In this document: one piece after another, positions 18,459-28,026 of the stretch
How positions within the stretch are numbered: the stretch's first letter is position 1
Layout of the letters: every line of letters begins with the position of its first letter
Notes under the pieces: generated by a model
What the model saw: only the letters and a program-made list of their open reading frames with translations
Databases searched by the model: none
What the model was told of the DNA's origin: nothing
Source: Phycisphaerales bacterium
GTDB lineage: Bacteria; Planctomycetota; Phycisphaerae; Phycisphaerales; UBA1924
Length of the DNA: 64,000 nucleotides
Reading direction: 5' to 3'
Assembly (NCBI GenBank): GCA_020849615.1
Contig: JADLFW010000010.1
Location: 1 to 64,000 of the forward strand
Position numbers and translations under genes: made by a program

Positions 18459-19562
18459 ATGGAAGCCGGGATCGTCGGTCTGCCCAACGTCGGCAAGAGC
18501 ACGCTGTTCAACGCCCTGACCAAGGCCGGGGCCTTGGCCGCCAACTACCCCTTCGCGACCATCGAGCCCAACGTCGGGGTGGTGCCGATCCCCGATGCGC
18601 GGCTGGAGATCATCCGCAGGCACATCGAGAGCCAGAAGATCATCCCCGCCATGCTCCGCCTGGTGGATATCGCGGGGATCGTGAAGGGGGCGAGCGAGGG
18701 CGCCGGGCTGGGCAACAAGTTCCTCTCGCACATCCGCGAGGTCGATGCGATTCTCCAGGTTGTACGGTGCTTCACCAAGGCCCCGGGCGGCGAGGACATC
18801 ACCCACGTCGAGGGGACGGTCGATCCCATACGCGACATCGAGACGATCAACACCGAGCTGGTGCTGGCCGACCTCGAGACCGTCAGCGGGGCCCTGGGCA
18901 AGGCCGAGCGGGCCGCCAAGAGCGGCGAGAAGGAACAGGTCGCCCGTTACGAGGTGCTCAAGAAGCTGGCGCCGGTGCTGGACACCGGCAAGCCGGCCCG
19001 GTCGGTGAAGTTCGATGACCCCGAGCAGGCCAAGGCCCTCAAGGGGATGAGCCTGATCACCTCCAAGCGGGTCCTGTTCGTCATGAACGTCGATGAGGAT
19101 GATGTGAACGGCGAGGGGCCCATGGCCCGGCTGGTCCGCGACTATGCCGCGAAGGAGCACGCCGAGTGCGTGCCGGTGTGCGCCAAGATCGAGAGCGAGC
19201 TGGCCGAGCTCTCCGATGAGGACCGCATGGAGTTGCTCAAGTCCATGGGCATGGAGGAGCCCGCCCTGAACCGCCTGGCCCGCGCCGCCTACAAGCTGCT
19301 GGGGCTGCAGAGCTTCTACACCGCCGGGCCTAAGGAGATCCGGGCCTGGACGGTTCCGATCGGGGCCACCGCCCCCCAGGCGGCCGGCGTGATCCACACC
19401 GACTTCGAGCGCGGCTTCATCCGGGCCGAGATCTACTCGGTCGCCGATCTCGAGAAGTACAAGAACGAGAAGGCCATCAAGGACGCCGGCAGGATGCGCA
19501 TCGAGGGCAAGGACTACATCATGCACGACGCCGATGTCTGCCACTTCCTGTTCAACGTGTGA
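18459..19562 (+). CDS. ychF: Redox-regulated ATPase YchF (OLA1 family)
   Basis: 367 residues, usual length for the family. The start ATG 18459 has GGAG five bases upstream and begins directly with the P-loop '[14 protein letters not shown]'. '[10 protein letters not shown]' is the G3 region. The G4 position reads 'NVDE', the altered motif that makes YchF prefer ATP over GTP. The C-terminal TGS domain ends '[17 protein letters not shown]', very conserved. It acts in the cytoplasm in ribosome/stress-related control of translation. Confidence 0.97.
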   Translation: MEAGIVGLPNVGKSTLFNALTKAGALAANYPFATIEPNVGVVPIPDARLEIIRRHIESQKIIPAMLRLVDIAGIVKGASEGAGLGNKFLSHIREVDAILQVVRCFTKAPGGEDITHVEGTVDPIRDIETINTELVLADLETVSGALGKAERAAKSGEKEQVARYEVLKKLAPVLDTGKPARSVKFDDPEQAKALKGMSLITSKRVLFVMNVDEDDVNGEGPMARLVRDYAAKEHAECVPVCAKIESELAELSDEDRMELLKSMGMEEPALNRLARAAYKLLGLQSFYTAGPKEIRAWTVPIGATAPQAAGVIHTDFERGFIRAEIYSVADLEKYKNEKAIKDAGRMRIEGKDYIMHDADVCHFLFNV

Positions 19563-19650
19563 GCGATTGATCGTATTTTGTTAGGATGATTCAGATCCGC
19601 GGAACGCGGCGGGTATTGGTCGCCCGCGTCCGCGCGGGTATGCTGGACTC

Positions 19651-20265
19651 ATGCGGGATGCCACCAGCTCCAACGGGCCTTGCGCAAGTCCAGCCGCCGA
19701 CGGGTGTTGTCAATCACCCTCGGCCCGTTTCCCGGCCCTGGCCGAGCTGATCGGCTACCTGGAATCGATCCGGGCTCGGGCGGATCTGGCGGTTCTGTCG
19801 AGGCTGCTGGGGCAGATCCGGGTGAGCCGGGCCGACATCGAGCCGATCTGCACCTTCGGTGTCCGTGGTTATCGGCGCAACACCATCGCCCGGTCGGACT
19901 GGTTCGAGTTGCTGGCCCTCTGCTGGCGGAGCGGGCACTGCACCCCGATCCACGACCATGTGGGGTCGAGCTGCGCGTTCCGGGTGGTGGAGGGCACCGG
20001 GACCGAGATCCGATTCCTGCCAACGCCCTCGGGGCTGATCTGCCCGGCCGAGACGATCCGCATGGCGCCGGGGTACGTCTGCGCCGCGAAGGATGAAGAC
20101 ATCCACCAGGTCGCCAACATGCAGGCGGCCGGGCAGGACCTGATCACGCTGCATATCTACTCGCCGCCGATATCGAAAATGCGGACCTACCAGTTCGCGA
20201 CTTCCGAGGGCGCGGAGACCGGCGCGGTGTACGCCGGGCAGTCGGTCGTCGAGTGCGCGATCTAG
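19651..20265 (+). CDS. Cysteine dioxygenase, cupin family
   Basis: 204 residues. The cupin motif 'PIHDHVGSSCAFRVVEG' supplies His101 and His103, and 'EDIHQVAN' supplies His152: the three-His iron site of type I cysteine dioxygenases. Cys108 and Tyr170 ('HIYSPP') match the residues that cross-link in many members. It oxidises cysteine to cysteine sulfinate in the cytoplasm. The next gene, 45 bases on, encodes a PLP enzyme, suggesting a small sulfur-amino-acid pathway. No clear ribosome-binding site is seen before ATG 19651, so the exact start is uncertain by about 20 codons. Confidence 0.88.
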   Translation: MRDATSSNGPCASPAADGCCQSPSARFPALAELIGYLESIRARADLAVLSRLLGQIRVSRADIEPICTFGVRGYRRNTIARSDWFELLALCWRSGHCTPIHDHVGSSCAFRVVEGTGTEIRFLPTPSGLICPAETIRMAPGYVCAAKDEDIHQVANMQAAGQDLITLHIYSPPISKMRTYQFATSEGAETGAVYAGQSVVECAI

Positions 20266-20310
20266 CCGGATCGCTGCGTAGACAACGGGCCGGATGCCGA
20301 TAAGGTTGGC

Positions 20311-21702
20311 GTGAAGCCCGCCCTCCTGGATGTGCCCGTGACCCGCCACGCCGCCGCCTCAGTCCAGACCACCCCGACACCCGCTCCGGCCCCGGCGCCG
20401 GCGATGGCCTCATCGGGCCCGCTGCCGTTCGGCCCGGCCGCTCAGGCCGCCGAACGGGCCGCGACGGCGGAGCTGGCCCGGCGGATGTCCGCGCTGTGGG
20501 AGCTCGAGGCCGACCTGACCTTCCTGAACCACGGCTCGTACGGCGCGTGCCCCCGGCCTGTCTCGCAGGCGCAGGCCAGCCTCCGGGCCCGGATGGAGCG
20601 TGAACCCGTCCGGTTCTTCAAGTCCGACCTCGAGGTGCTGCTGGATGAGGTCCGCGAGCGCGTCGGCGTGTTCGTCAACGCGCCGGGCCCGGACATCGCC
20701 CCGATCCGCAACGCCACCCTCGCCATCGCCACCGTGCTGGCCAACACCCCCCTGGCCGCGGGCGATGAAGTCCTGCTGACCGACCACGAGTACACCTCGG
20801 GGATCAACGAACTGGAGCGGATGACGGCGCGGACCGGCGCCAAGGTCATCACCGCCGCGATCCCCTTCCCGCCGCGCGGGCCGGAGGCGGTCGTCGACGC
20901 CATCATGGCCGCCGTGACCCCGCGGACGCGGCTGGCCATCATCAGCCACATCACCAGCGCCACCTCCCTGGTCTTCCCGGTCGCCGAGGTCACCCGGCTG
21001 CTGCGGGAGCGGGGGATCGAGGTGCTGGTGGATGGCGCCCACGGGCCGGGCCAGACTCCCGTCGACATCCGCGGGCTTGACCCCACGTACTACATCGGCA
21101 GCCTGCACAAGTGGGTGTGCGCCCCCAAGGGCACCGGGTTCCTGTACGTGAATCCGGCCCGTCAGCGCGGGTTCCGGCCCGTCTTCCTGTCGAGCCGGGC
21201 CGCCAAGGTCCGCCCCGACCGCGAGTTGTTCCTCCGCGACTACGACTACATGGGCACCGATGACTACTCCGCGATCCTGGCCTCACCCGCAGCGCTGGAG
21301 TTCATGGGCGGGCTGCTGCCGGGCGGGTGGCCCGAGGTGATGCGCCGGAACCGCGACCTGCTGCGCCGCGGCCGCGGGATCATCTGGCGGGCGCTCTCGG
21401 CGGAGTTCGGCGATGAACTGCCCGGGCCCGCGCCCGAGTCGATGCTCGGCAGCATGGCGACGCTCAGCCTTCCCGAGCCGCCGGTCGAGCTGCTGAACCG
21501 GCCGACGAAGTACGACGATGCGCTGCAGGATGCCCTGCTCGAAAAGCACCGGGTGGCGACGCCGATCTGGCGGTGGGGGCCGCAGGAGCGGCGGGTGATC
21601 CGCCTATCGGCCCAGCTGTACAACCACGATGCGCAGTACGAGCGGCTGGCGGAGGCGCTGGTCGCGGAGTTGAAGGCCGAGCGGGCAGTGACGGGGCGGT
21701 AA
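20311..21702 (+). CDS. Class V aminotransferase (isopenicillin-N-epimerase-like)
   Basis: 463 residues from GTG 20311, with AAGG five bases before. The fold-type I PLP enzyme shows the substrate-entry motif 'FLNHGSYGACP', the PLP-Asp region 'VLVDGAHGPGQ' and the Schiff-base Lys267 in 'GSLHKW'. This combination is typical of the isopenicillin N epimerase/cysteine-desulfurase-like branch of class V. The N-terminal 50 residues are Ala/Pro rich and probably disordered. Next to cysteine dioxygenase, it might act on cysteine sulfinate or another sulfur amino acid; that is inference from context only. Confidence 0.85.
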   Translation: MKPALLDVPVTRHAAASVQTTPTPAPAPAPAMASSGPLPFGPAAQAAERAATAELARRMSALWELEADLTFLNHGSYGACPRPVSQAQASLRARMEREPVRFFKSDLEVLLDEVRERVGVFVNAPGPDIAPIRNATLAIATVLANTPLAAGDEVLLTDHEYTSGINELERMTARTGAKVITAAIPFPPRGPEAVVDAIMAAVTPRTRLAIISHITSATSLVFPVAEVTRLLRERGIEVLVDGAHGPGQTPVDIRGLDPTYYIGSLHKWVCAPKGTGFLYVNPARQRGFRPVFLSSRAAKVRPDRELFLRDYDYMGTDDYSAILASPAALEFMGGLLPGGWPEVMRRNRDLLRRGRGIIWRALSAEFGDELPGPAPESMLGSMATLSLPEPPVELLNRPTKYDDALQDALLEKHRVATPIWRWGPQERRVIRLSAQLYNHDAQYERLAEALVAELKAERAVTGR

Positions 21703-21706
21703 GTCC

Positions 21707-21737
21707 GTGCCACTGGCGGCTTGCCCGCCAATGGGCA
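21707..21737. repeat. GTGCCAC-linked palindromic repeat
   Basis: GTGCCAC followed by TGGCGG-CTTGC-CCGCCA. It begins four bases after the stop codon of the aminotransferase gene and lies between convergent genes. It belongs to the same style of repeat as those at 3612 and 38494. Confidence 0.65.
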
Positions 21738-21795
21738 GATCACGCACGGGCGGACAACCGCTCCTGGCACAGCGGGCAGGTCTGAACACACCCCA

Positions 21796-23544
21796 TCACC
21801 CCATCGGCGGGCTGAACCGCTGCGCGATCGGGAATCTCCGGCCCGTGCCGAAGGCGACGGAGGTGACCTTCAGGCCCGTCGCGGCCTGCCGCCGCTTGTA
21901 CTCGGAAAGATCGATGAGTCGGACGACCTTGGCGACGACGGCGGGGTCGAGGCCCGCCTCGCGGATGATCTCGGCGGGAGTTCGGTGGCCCTCGACATAC
22001 ATCGCGATGATCCGGTCCAGCTCGTCGTACGGCGGCAGGCTGTCCTGGTCCTTCTGGTCGGGCCGCAACTCCGCGCTGGGCGGCTTGGTGATCGAGCTCT
22101 CGGGGATGGGTTGCACGGCGAAGCCGCAGTCGCGGTGCGCGGTGTTCATGTGCCGCGCGAGGGCGTACACGAGCTGCTTGGTGACATCGGAGAGCACCGC
22201 CAGTCCGCCGTTCATGTCGCCGTAGAGCGTGCAGTAGCCGACGGCCAGCTCCGATTTGTTGCCGGTGGTCAGCACGATCGCGCCGGTGCGGTTGGAGAGC
22301 CCCATCAGGATCGTGCCGCGGGCCCGGGACTGCAGGTTCTCTTCGGTCAGGTCGGGGAGCTGCACCCCCAGCCGCCGCTTCTCCATCGAGTCGAACGCCG
22401 GGTCCAGCACCTCGCGGAAGCCATCGACGGGCGGGTCGATGGGGATCGTGATGCACCGCATCCCCAGCCGCCGGGCCAGGTCGTAGGCATCGCTCCTGGA
22501 GTGCTCGGAGGAATAGTGCCCAGGCATCGCCACGCCCAGCACGTTGTCCGACCCCAGCGCGGCGACCGCGATGGCGGCGGTGACGGCCGAGTCGATGCCG
22601 CCGGATAGGCCGATGATGGCGGATTTGAAGCCCGTCTTGCGGCAGTAGTCGCGCACGCCCATGACGAGGGCTTCGAAGAGCTGGTGCTCGGCGGGCGTGG
22701 TCGCCACGGGATCGGGCGATTCGCCCGCGCGGGCGCCGTCGAGCGGCAGGTCGATCACCGTGAGCGCTTCGCGGAAGCCGGGCCCGGCCGCGATCAGCCG
22801 CCCGTCGGGGTCGAGCAGCGCGGCGTGGCCATCGAAGAGCAGGTCATCATTGCCGCCGACCTGGTTCACGGCGGCGACGAAGACGCGATGCCGGGTGGCG
22901 TGGGAGGCGAGGATCTCGCGGTGGCGGCGGCCCTTGCCCAGCACGAAAGGGCTGGCGGAGGGGTTGAGAACGATCTGGGCGCCGGCGGTGATCAGGCCCG
23001 GCACGGGGTCATCGCGATCGTTGTAGCGGTGGGCGAAGCCGGCATCCTTGCCCTTCCAGAGGTCTTCGCAGATGGAGAGCCCGGCCCGGATGGCGGGCCC
23101 GGCGCGGGTGGGGATGTCGATCACGACCGCGCGGTCGCCGGGGGTGAAGTAGCGGTGCTCATCGAACACGTCGTAGGTGGGGAGGAGGCGCTTGTCGTAG
23201 TAATCGAGCAGGCGGCCATCGCGGTAGGCCAGCAGCGAGTTAGCGATGCGGGTGCCGCCGGCGTCGGACTGCCCCGGCCCGCCCGCGGGGAGAGGGCAGC
23301 CGAAGATGGCGGTGATGCCCCGGGTGTGCTTCTCTCCGAGCTGCCGGGCCGCATCGATGCAGGCCCGCATGAACCCGCCCGCGAGCAGCAGGTCCTTGGG
23401 TGGGTAGCCGCAGAGGGCGAGCTCGGGAAGGACGATGGCATCCGCAGAAGCGGCGCGGGCCTGCTCGATAAAGTCCGCGATGCGCTGGGCGTTGCCCGGG
23501 ATGTCGCCGACGGTGGGGTTGATCTGGGCAAGAGCCAGACGCAT
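21796..23544 (-). CDS. nadE: Glutamine-dependent NAD+ synthase
   Basis: 582 residues. The N-terminal nitrilase-type amidase domain (about 1-260: 'LALAQINPTVGDIPGN', 'VLPELALCGYPPKDL', 'GLSICEDLW' with the catalytic Cys) supplies ammonia from glutamine. The C-terminal synthetase domain has the P-loop 'GLSGGIDSAVTAAI' near residue 300 and 'TGNKSELAVGYCTLYGDMNGG'. It converts deamido-NAD to NAD in the cytoplasm. The start at ATG 23544 ('MRLALAQINP') fits the family; the upstream open frame is not coding. It may be the last gene of a three-gene reverse-strand run. Confidence 0.96.
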   Translation of the reverse strand: MRLALAQINPTVGDIPGNAQRIADFIEQARAASADAIVLPELALCGYPPKDLLLAGGFMRACIDAARQLGEKHTRGITAIFGCPLPAGGPGQSDAGGTRIANSLLAYRDGRLLDYYDKRLLPTYDVFDEHRYFTPGDRAVVIDIPTRAGPAIRAGLSICEDLWKGKDAGFAHRYNDRDDPVPGLITAGAQIVLNPSASPFVLGKGRRHREILASHATRHRVFVAAVNQVGGNDDLLFDGHAALLDPDGRLIAAGPGFREALTVIDLPLDGARAGESPDPVATTPAEHQLFEALVMGVRDYCRKTGFKSAIIGLSGGIDSAVTAAIAVAALGSDNVLGVAMPGHYSSEHSRSDAYDLARRLGMRCITIPIDPPVDGFREVLDPAFDSMEKRRLGVQLPDLTEENLQSRARGTILMGLSNRTGAIVLTTGNKSELAVGYCTLYGDMNGGLAVLSDVTKQLVYALARHMNTAHRDCGFAVQPIPESSITKPPSAELRPDQKDQDSLPPYDELDRIIAMYVEGHRTPAEIIREAGLDPAVVAKVVRLIDLSEYKRRQAATGLKVTSVAFGTGRRFPIAQRFSPPMG

Positions 23545-23570
23545 GGGAAGGATGATACGGGAGGAGGGGA

Positions 23571-23587
23571 AGGCACGAAGGCACGTG
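23571..23587. repeat. Short GCACGAAG tandem repeat
   Basis: AGGCACGAAG-GCACGTGG: two imperfect 8-bp units, in the 44-base gap between nadE and the membrane protein gene, ending one base from the latter's stop codon. It is the same unit as at 44911 and 45378 (reverse complement CTTCGTGC). Confidence 0.55.
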
Positions 23588-23588
23588 G

Positions 23589-24689
23589 TCATGGGAGCGG
23601 CGGCGTCTCGCGAGCGTTTCGGAAGAGGCGGTCCGGGCGGAGCCAGGCGAGCCCCAGCCCGGCCGCGGCGAGGTAGGCGATGGCCTCGGTGGCGCTGACG
23701 AGCAGGGCTACGACAGCGAAGTTCTGACCCGCGGAATCTCCGTACGGCAGCAGCAGGGCGGCGATGCCGGTGGCGCCCGCCTCGCGAGTGCCCAGGACCC
23801 CGAACGGGCTGAGCACGCCGATGATGAAGAACGTCGCGGCGACCAGGAAGGCGCTGTCCCACGGGATCGGGGCGCCGATGATGACCGACGCCAGCGCGAA
23901 CCGGGCCGAAATGATGACCAGGTCGAAGAGCCGCAGGCCCACCGCGGCGGTGGTGCACCCCGGATGGCCCAGCATGTCGAAGCCGCTGTGCAGCTGGGTG
24001 AACGCGCGGGTGTGCGTGGCGGGCCCGGCGATCGGGAGCCGCCCGAACATGCGGTGGAGGCGGGCGAGGCCCGGCGGGCCCGCGAACAGCCGGGCCATGA
24101 GGATTGCCGCGGTTGTGAGCGAGATGACGGCGGCGGCGGTCGTGAGCAGCCACGGGCCATCGAGGGATTTCCGCCACAGACCGGCCAGGGCTGGGGGCCA
24201 GATGGCGATTGAGAGCGTGATCGCCATGGCGGCGAACCAGGCCCCGATAGTGAGGAGCGGGAGGCGGTCGCGGCGGTTGTGGATGGCGATGCGTACGACA
24301 AGCCCCAGCTTGAACGGGAGGTAACCCAGGAACGTGGCGATGGCGTTGGTGGCGAGCACATCCGCGGCGTTCAATCGCCGGGCCGGCCGGATGCTGACCC
24401 AGAAGATCAGGCCGTTGACCAGGAGGGTTGCCAGCGACAGCCCCAGCAGGCCCAGCAGCTGCGCGGCCGAGGCCTCGCGCAGGTGTTCGAGCTGGTGCCG
24501 GTTCTCGGGCTTGAAGGCCAGCGATACGCACCAGCCCAGCAGCGCCAGCCCGGCGATGAAGCCGGCGCACTGGATGGCGATGCGGGCCAGGCGGCGGGAG
24601 CCGGGCGGCTGCGCGGGCCCGTCGGGTTCGGGCGAATCCGGGGGCGGTGTCGGGGATTGAGGGGCGGGTTCGGTCATCATCGCGGTCAT
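23589..24689 (-). CDS. YbhN/LPG-synthase-type integral membrane protein
   Basis: 366 residues. A Pro-rich cytoplasmic head (about 35 residues) precedes about eight membrane helices. 'FLGYLPFKLGLVVRI' and the late 'LSPFGVLGTREAGATGIAALLL' are hallmark motifs of the lysylphosphatidylglycerol synthase TM-region/UPF0104 (YbhN) family, predicted lipid or lipid-linked substrate flippases. Its start codon overlaps the stop of the upstream membrane glycosyltransferase-like gene by four bases (ATGA), so the two are translationally coupled and probably act in one envelope pathway. Confidence 0.85.
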   Translation of the reverse strand: MTAMMTEPAPQSPTPPPDSPEPDGPAQPPGSRRLARIAIQCAGFIAGLALLGWCVSLAFKPENRHQLEHLREASAAQLLGLLGLSLATLLVNGLIFWVSIRPARRLNAADVLATNAIATFLGYLPFKLGLVVRIAIHNRRDRLPLLTIGAWFAAMAITLSIAIWPPALAGLWRKSLDGPWLLTTAAAVISLTTAAILMARLFAGPPGLARLHRMFGRLPIAGPATHTRAFTQLHSGFDMLGHPGCTTAAVGLRLFDLVIISARFALASVIIGAPIPWDSAFLVAATFFIIGVLSPFGVLGTREAGATGIAALLLPYGDSAGQNFAVVALLVSATEAIAYLAAAGLGLAWLRPDRLFRNARETPPLP

Positions 24690-27058
24690 CGCGGCGAGCC
24701 GGAGGGTAGCGGCGGCCCGGCCGAGACGGAGAAGAGCACCTGGCCCGGCCAGTCCTGCACGATTCGACCTTCAGTGCGGATCCACTCGGCGATGCGCTCG
24801 GGGACGAGGTCGGGGTCGAGCCAGCCTGATCGCCGCAGCCGCTCGAGTTCGGCGAAATTCACGAGGATCAGTCCCTCGCCCGAAGGGAAGATGGAGCCTG
24901 CCCAGGCGCCGGGGTCGGTGGGGTGTGCGCGCATGGCCCGGGCCAGGGGGTTGGTGTCCCAGGTGGTCGAGTAGCGGAGGGGGATCGAGTAGTAGAAGGG
25001 GGCGGAATCTCCGACGAGAAGAACGGGCTCGCCGGGGGGCTGAAGGTTGAGGAAGAGCACGGGCCCGGCGCGCAGGGCGGCGGCCCACTGATCGGCGGGC
25101 AGGTCCTGGCGGGCGGCGCGGAGGGCATCGCCGGAGAAGAAGCCGGGCCCGGCGACGAGAGCGCCGTTGGGATGGCCCGGCCCGATGGGCTGGCCCGCGG
25201 TGTCGAGGTCGCGCTGCTGGTTGGAGAAGTTCCGCCAGGCGAGGGCGGCCTGGATCCAGAGCGGGGTCTGGGCGAAGACCAGCGCGAAGATCAGCAGCTG
25301 GGCCTTGGCGGAAGGTCGCGCGGTCGAGCCGCTGCGGTAGGCGGCGGAAAGGTCGCGCAGCCCGGCCCGTCCGGTTTCGCTGAGGGGCGCCAGCGCCAGG
25401 GCCACCAGCCCGGCGCCGGGGATGAGCATCGGGAGCAGGAAGCGCGACTGGATGTGGGTGGCGGCGAGCCAGGCCACCAGTTGGGCGGCGAGGAACGCGA
25501 TCAGAAGGAGGGCGGCGGGACGTGTGCGGCGGATGGCGAGTGTCGGGATGCAGGAGAGGAGCACGATCGGCAGGAACAGGCCCCATTGCGGGTGCATCAG
25601 GCCGCGGTGCCGGGCGCCCGCGGGGTCGGTCGGATCGGGGAGGATCAGAAACCGCAGCGCATCCAGGATGGAGTCCCGGAACTGGTGGCCGGCGGTGAAG
25701 CGGGCGGCCTGTTCGGGAGTCCAGTGCGCTGTACCGAAGAGCGCGGAGAGCGCCGGGAAGACAGGATTACCGCCCGCGAGCCCGTTGCGGATGAGCCAGG
25801 GGGCGAGGGCGGCCGTGCCGGCGAGGATGCCGGGGGCGGCGAGCTTCCACCAGTCCCGGGGCGCGACTGTGACCGCCAGCAGGAGCGCCACGGGCGGGGC
25901 GGCGAAGAGCAGGGCGGTGGGCTTGGCGCAGCAGGCGATGCCGACCAGCCATGCGGCCAGGGCGGTGCGGCGGCCCGGGGTGATGGCGGTGTCGCCGGCC
26001 GCGATGAGGGCCGCGGCGAACATGGCGAGGACGGCGGGCTCGTTGTAGGCCAGCGAGCCTGTGACCTGCACCCATGGTGTGAGGATGACCAGCGTCCCGG
26101 CGGCGAATGCGCCCGACGATGCCGCGGCATCACCGAATCCCAGCCGGGCCAGGCCCGCGCGGGCCCAGCGGGCGGTGAGCCACGCGGCGATGACCGCGAA
26201 CCCGGCGGCGAGAAGCTGGCACGACATGGCGCGGGAGCCATCGCCCGCCAGCAGCCCGTACCCGGCGCCATCGGCGGCGAACCGGGCCGGCGCGCCCGAG
26301 AGCGATGCGAGGTGCGCGAACGCCGATTCGGCATAGCCGGGGAGATAGGAGTAGATGTTGTGCTCGACGGGCCAGATTCGGCCCGCGGCGATCCACTCCT
26401 GCGGGAGCTGCAGGTGGTAGCTCAGCGCATCGTAACCCCCGAACTCCGAATCCCAGAGCCAGCCCGGCGGGCTGCACGCCGCGACCAGCATGATGGCCGC
26501 GCCGATCCCGGGGATCAGGAGCTGCAGCGGCCGGGCCCAGCGGTCGCGGGGCGGGGGATCGACGGCAGGGTCCGAGGCCCGGGCCCGCGCGCGGAACTGA
26601 TGGGCCAGCAGGATGAGGCCGATCGCGGCGAGCGCGATCGTGATGATCCGGCCCGTGGGCCCGGCGAGCAGCCCGGTGATGCCCAGCAGGTGGCTGAGGG
26701 TGAGCTGGATGGAGAGGCCCAGGCCCGCCTGGAGCGCGGTTCGGTCGGTCACGGCGCGGAAGAGTGGCATGAGGGGCCGGGCCAGGCCGATGCCGGAGAG
26801 GATGTAGATCAACGGGCCCGGCGCGGCGGTGAGGATCAGAGAGAGCACCCGGGCCAGCCCGGATGCGCCGCCGCCCGGCGATTGCGATTCGCCCAGCCCG
26901 GCGAGGATGCGGATGACGATCAGGAAAACCACCCCGAAAACGAGCCACGGGAGGAGCGCGGGCCAGAGCGACCGGGTCGCAGCGAGCGCAGGGACCGGTC
27001 CGCCGCCGGGACGGCGCGAGTCGGAGATTCCCGGGGATCTGGTCTTCGCGCGTCGCAT
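24686..27058 (-). CDS. Polytopic membrane protein, GT39-like
   Basis: 790 residues with about 12-14 hydrophobic helices. The first periplasmic loop region carries 'WDSEFGGYDALSYHLQLPQEW', like the Asp-containing loop of dolichyl-phosphate-mannose (GT39/GT-C) glycosyltransferases. The final 190 residues are soluble and probably periplasmic. It most likely transfers sugar from a lipid carrier to an envelope acceptor, perhaps with the coupled YbhN-type protein. Fur-family gene starts divergently only 23 bases away. The catalytic motif assignment is moderate. Confidence 0.75.
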   Translation of the reverse strand: MRRAKTRSPGISDSRRPGGGPVPALAATRSLWPALLPWLVFGVVFLIVIRILAGLGESQSPGGGASGLARVLSLILTAAPGPLIYILSGIGLARPLMPLFRAVTDRTALQAGLGLSIQLTLSHLLGITGLLAGPTGRIITIALAAIGLILLAHQFRARARASDPAVDPPPRDRWARPLQLLIPGIGAAIMLVAACSPPGWLWDSEFGGYDALSYHLQLPQEWIAAGRIWPVEHNIYSYLPGYAESAFAHLASLSGAPARFAADGAGYGLLAGDGSRAMSCQLLAAGFAVIAAWLTARWARAGLARLGFGDAAASSGAFAAGTLVILTPWVQVTGSLAYNEPAVLAMFAAALIAAGDTAITPGRRTALAAWLVGIACCAKPTALLFAAPPVALLLAVTVAPRDWWKLAAPGILAGTAALAPWLIRNGLAGGNPVFPALSALFGTAHWTPEQAARFTAGHQFRDSILDALRFLILPDPTDPAGARHRGLMHPQWGLFLPIVLLSCIPTLAIRRTRPAALLLIAFLAAQLVAWLAATHIQSRFLLPMLIPGAGLVALALAPLSETGRAGLRDLSAAYRSGSTARPSAKAQLLIFALVFAQTPLWIQAALAWRNFSNQQRDLDTAGQPIGPGHPNGALVAGPGFFSGDALRAARQDLPADQWAAALRAGPVLFLNLQPPGEPVLLVGDSAPFYYSIPLRYSTTWDTNPLARAMRAHPTDPGAWAGSIFPSGEGLILVNFAELERLRRSGWLDPDLVPERIAEWIRTEGRIVQDWPGQVLFSVSAGPPLPSGSPR

Positions 27059-27081
27059 GAGAACAGGCTTAGGATACAGCG

Positions 27082-27546
27082 ATGAAGCTTGAGCCGATGT
27101 CGTCGCTGGATCTGCCCAATATCCGGATCATGGAGCCTTTGTGCGCTGTGTTCCGGCGGAAGCTCAAGAGCGAGGGTCTCAAGTACACCCCCGAGCGGGC
27201 CCAGGTCCTGGACACCATCATGCGCTTCGATGGGCTCTTCGAGGCCGAGCGCATCATCGACGACCTCAAGAAGTCGGGATTCCGGGTCTCCAAGGCCACG
27301 GTGTACCGCACGATCAAGCTGCTGCAGGATGCCGGCATCATCCAGCGTGTGCTCTTCGACCAGGAGCAGTCGCACTACCAGCTCGTGTACGGGCAGAAAC
27401 CCCGGGACTTCATCATCCGCGTCGATACCCGCGAGGCGATCCCCATCGACATCCCCGAACTGGTCGCGATCCGCGAGCGTCTCTGTCGCGATCACGGGGT
27501 CCGGGCCGAGGGCCACCGGCTGCAGATCTTCGCCACGGGGATGTGA
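27082..27546 (+). CDS. Fur-family DNA-binding regulator lacking metal ligands
   Basis: 154 residues. The winged helix is intact (about 28-95: 'YTPERAQVLDTI', 'VSKATVYRTIKLLQDAGII'), as in Fur/Zur/PerR. The dimerisation domain keeps the fold ('IPELVAIRERLCRDHGVRAEGHRLQIF'), but the usual HHDHLIC-x-x-C region is 'QKPRDFIIRVDT', so both the His-rich regulatory site and the first CxxC structural zinc pair are missing, and there is no second CxxC at the end. It may respond to another signal or need no metal. The upstream gap is too short for separate divergent promoters. Confidence 0.85.
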   Translation: MKLEPMSSLDLPNIRIMEPLCAVFRRKLKSEGLKYTPERAQVLDTIMRFDGLFEAERIIDDLKKSGFRVSKATVYRTIKLLQDAGIIQRVLFDQEQSHYQLVYGQKPRDFIIRVDTREAIPIDIPELVAIRERLCRDHGVRAEGHRLQIFATGM

Positions 27547-27576
27547 ACACCTTCCGTCAGCATCGGGCTGCGTGAT

Positions 27577-28026
27577 CTACTTCACCTCGATCAGCCCGAC
27601 CTTGCGGATCCCGGCCCGGAAGCACAGCTCGTGCAGGCGGACGACCTCGTCGTAGGGGACGCTGTTCTGCGGCGCAACGAGGATGATGATCTCGGCGCCA
27701 TCGGCTGTTGCCAGGCGATCGACCAGCCGGGCGTGAACCGCCGCCAGCGGCATCGGCTCGCCGCCGTCGATCGATGCGACGGTGGGGGAGGCGCCTTCCT
27801 TGCGGAGCTCGATGCGGAGGCGCAGTGGCTGCTTGGCGGGGTCGATCATGGGCGCTGCCTGGGCCCGGGGGAGCGCGGATTTGAGGAACCACTCGGGCCC
27901 GAGCACCGAGGCGCTGGCCATGAAGAAGATGAGGATGACCATGACGACATCGACCATGGGCGTCATGTTGGGCCCGTAGTGGAGGTCCCAGACCGCGCGG
28001 GCGTTGCGGCGGCGGAGGGGGTTCAC
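27577..28026 (-). CDS. ExbD/TolR-family proton-channel subunit (second copy)
   Basis: 149 residues. One N-terminal membrane helix with the functional Asp in 'NMTPMVDVVMVILIFFMASAS' and a periplasmic domain ending 'LHELCFRAGIRKVGLIEV', as in ExbD/TolR. With its partner ExbB/MotA-type protein it uses proton motive force to energise an outer-membrane process. Its start overlaps the stop of the upstream ExbD-like gene by four bases, so it is the last gene of a three-gene operon. Confidence 0.92.
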   Translation of the reverse strand: MNPLRRRNARAVWDLHYGPNMTPMVDVVMVILIFFMASASVLGPEWFLKSALPRAQAAPMIDPAKQPLRLRIELRKEGASPTVASIDGGEPMPLAAVHARLVDRLATADGAEIIILVAPQNSVPYDEVVRLHELCFRAGIRKVGLIEVK

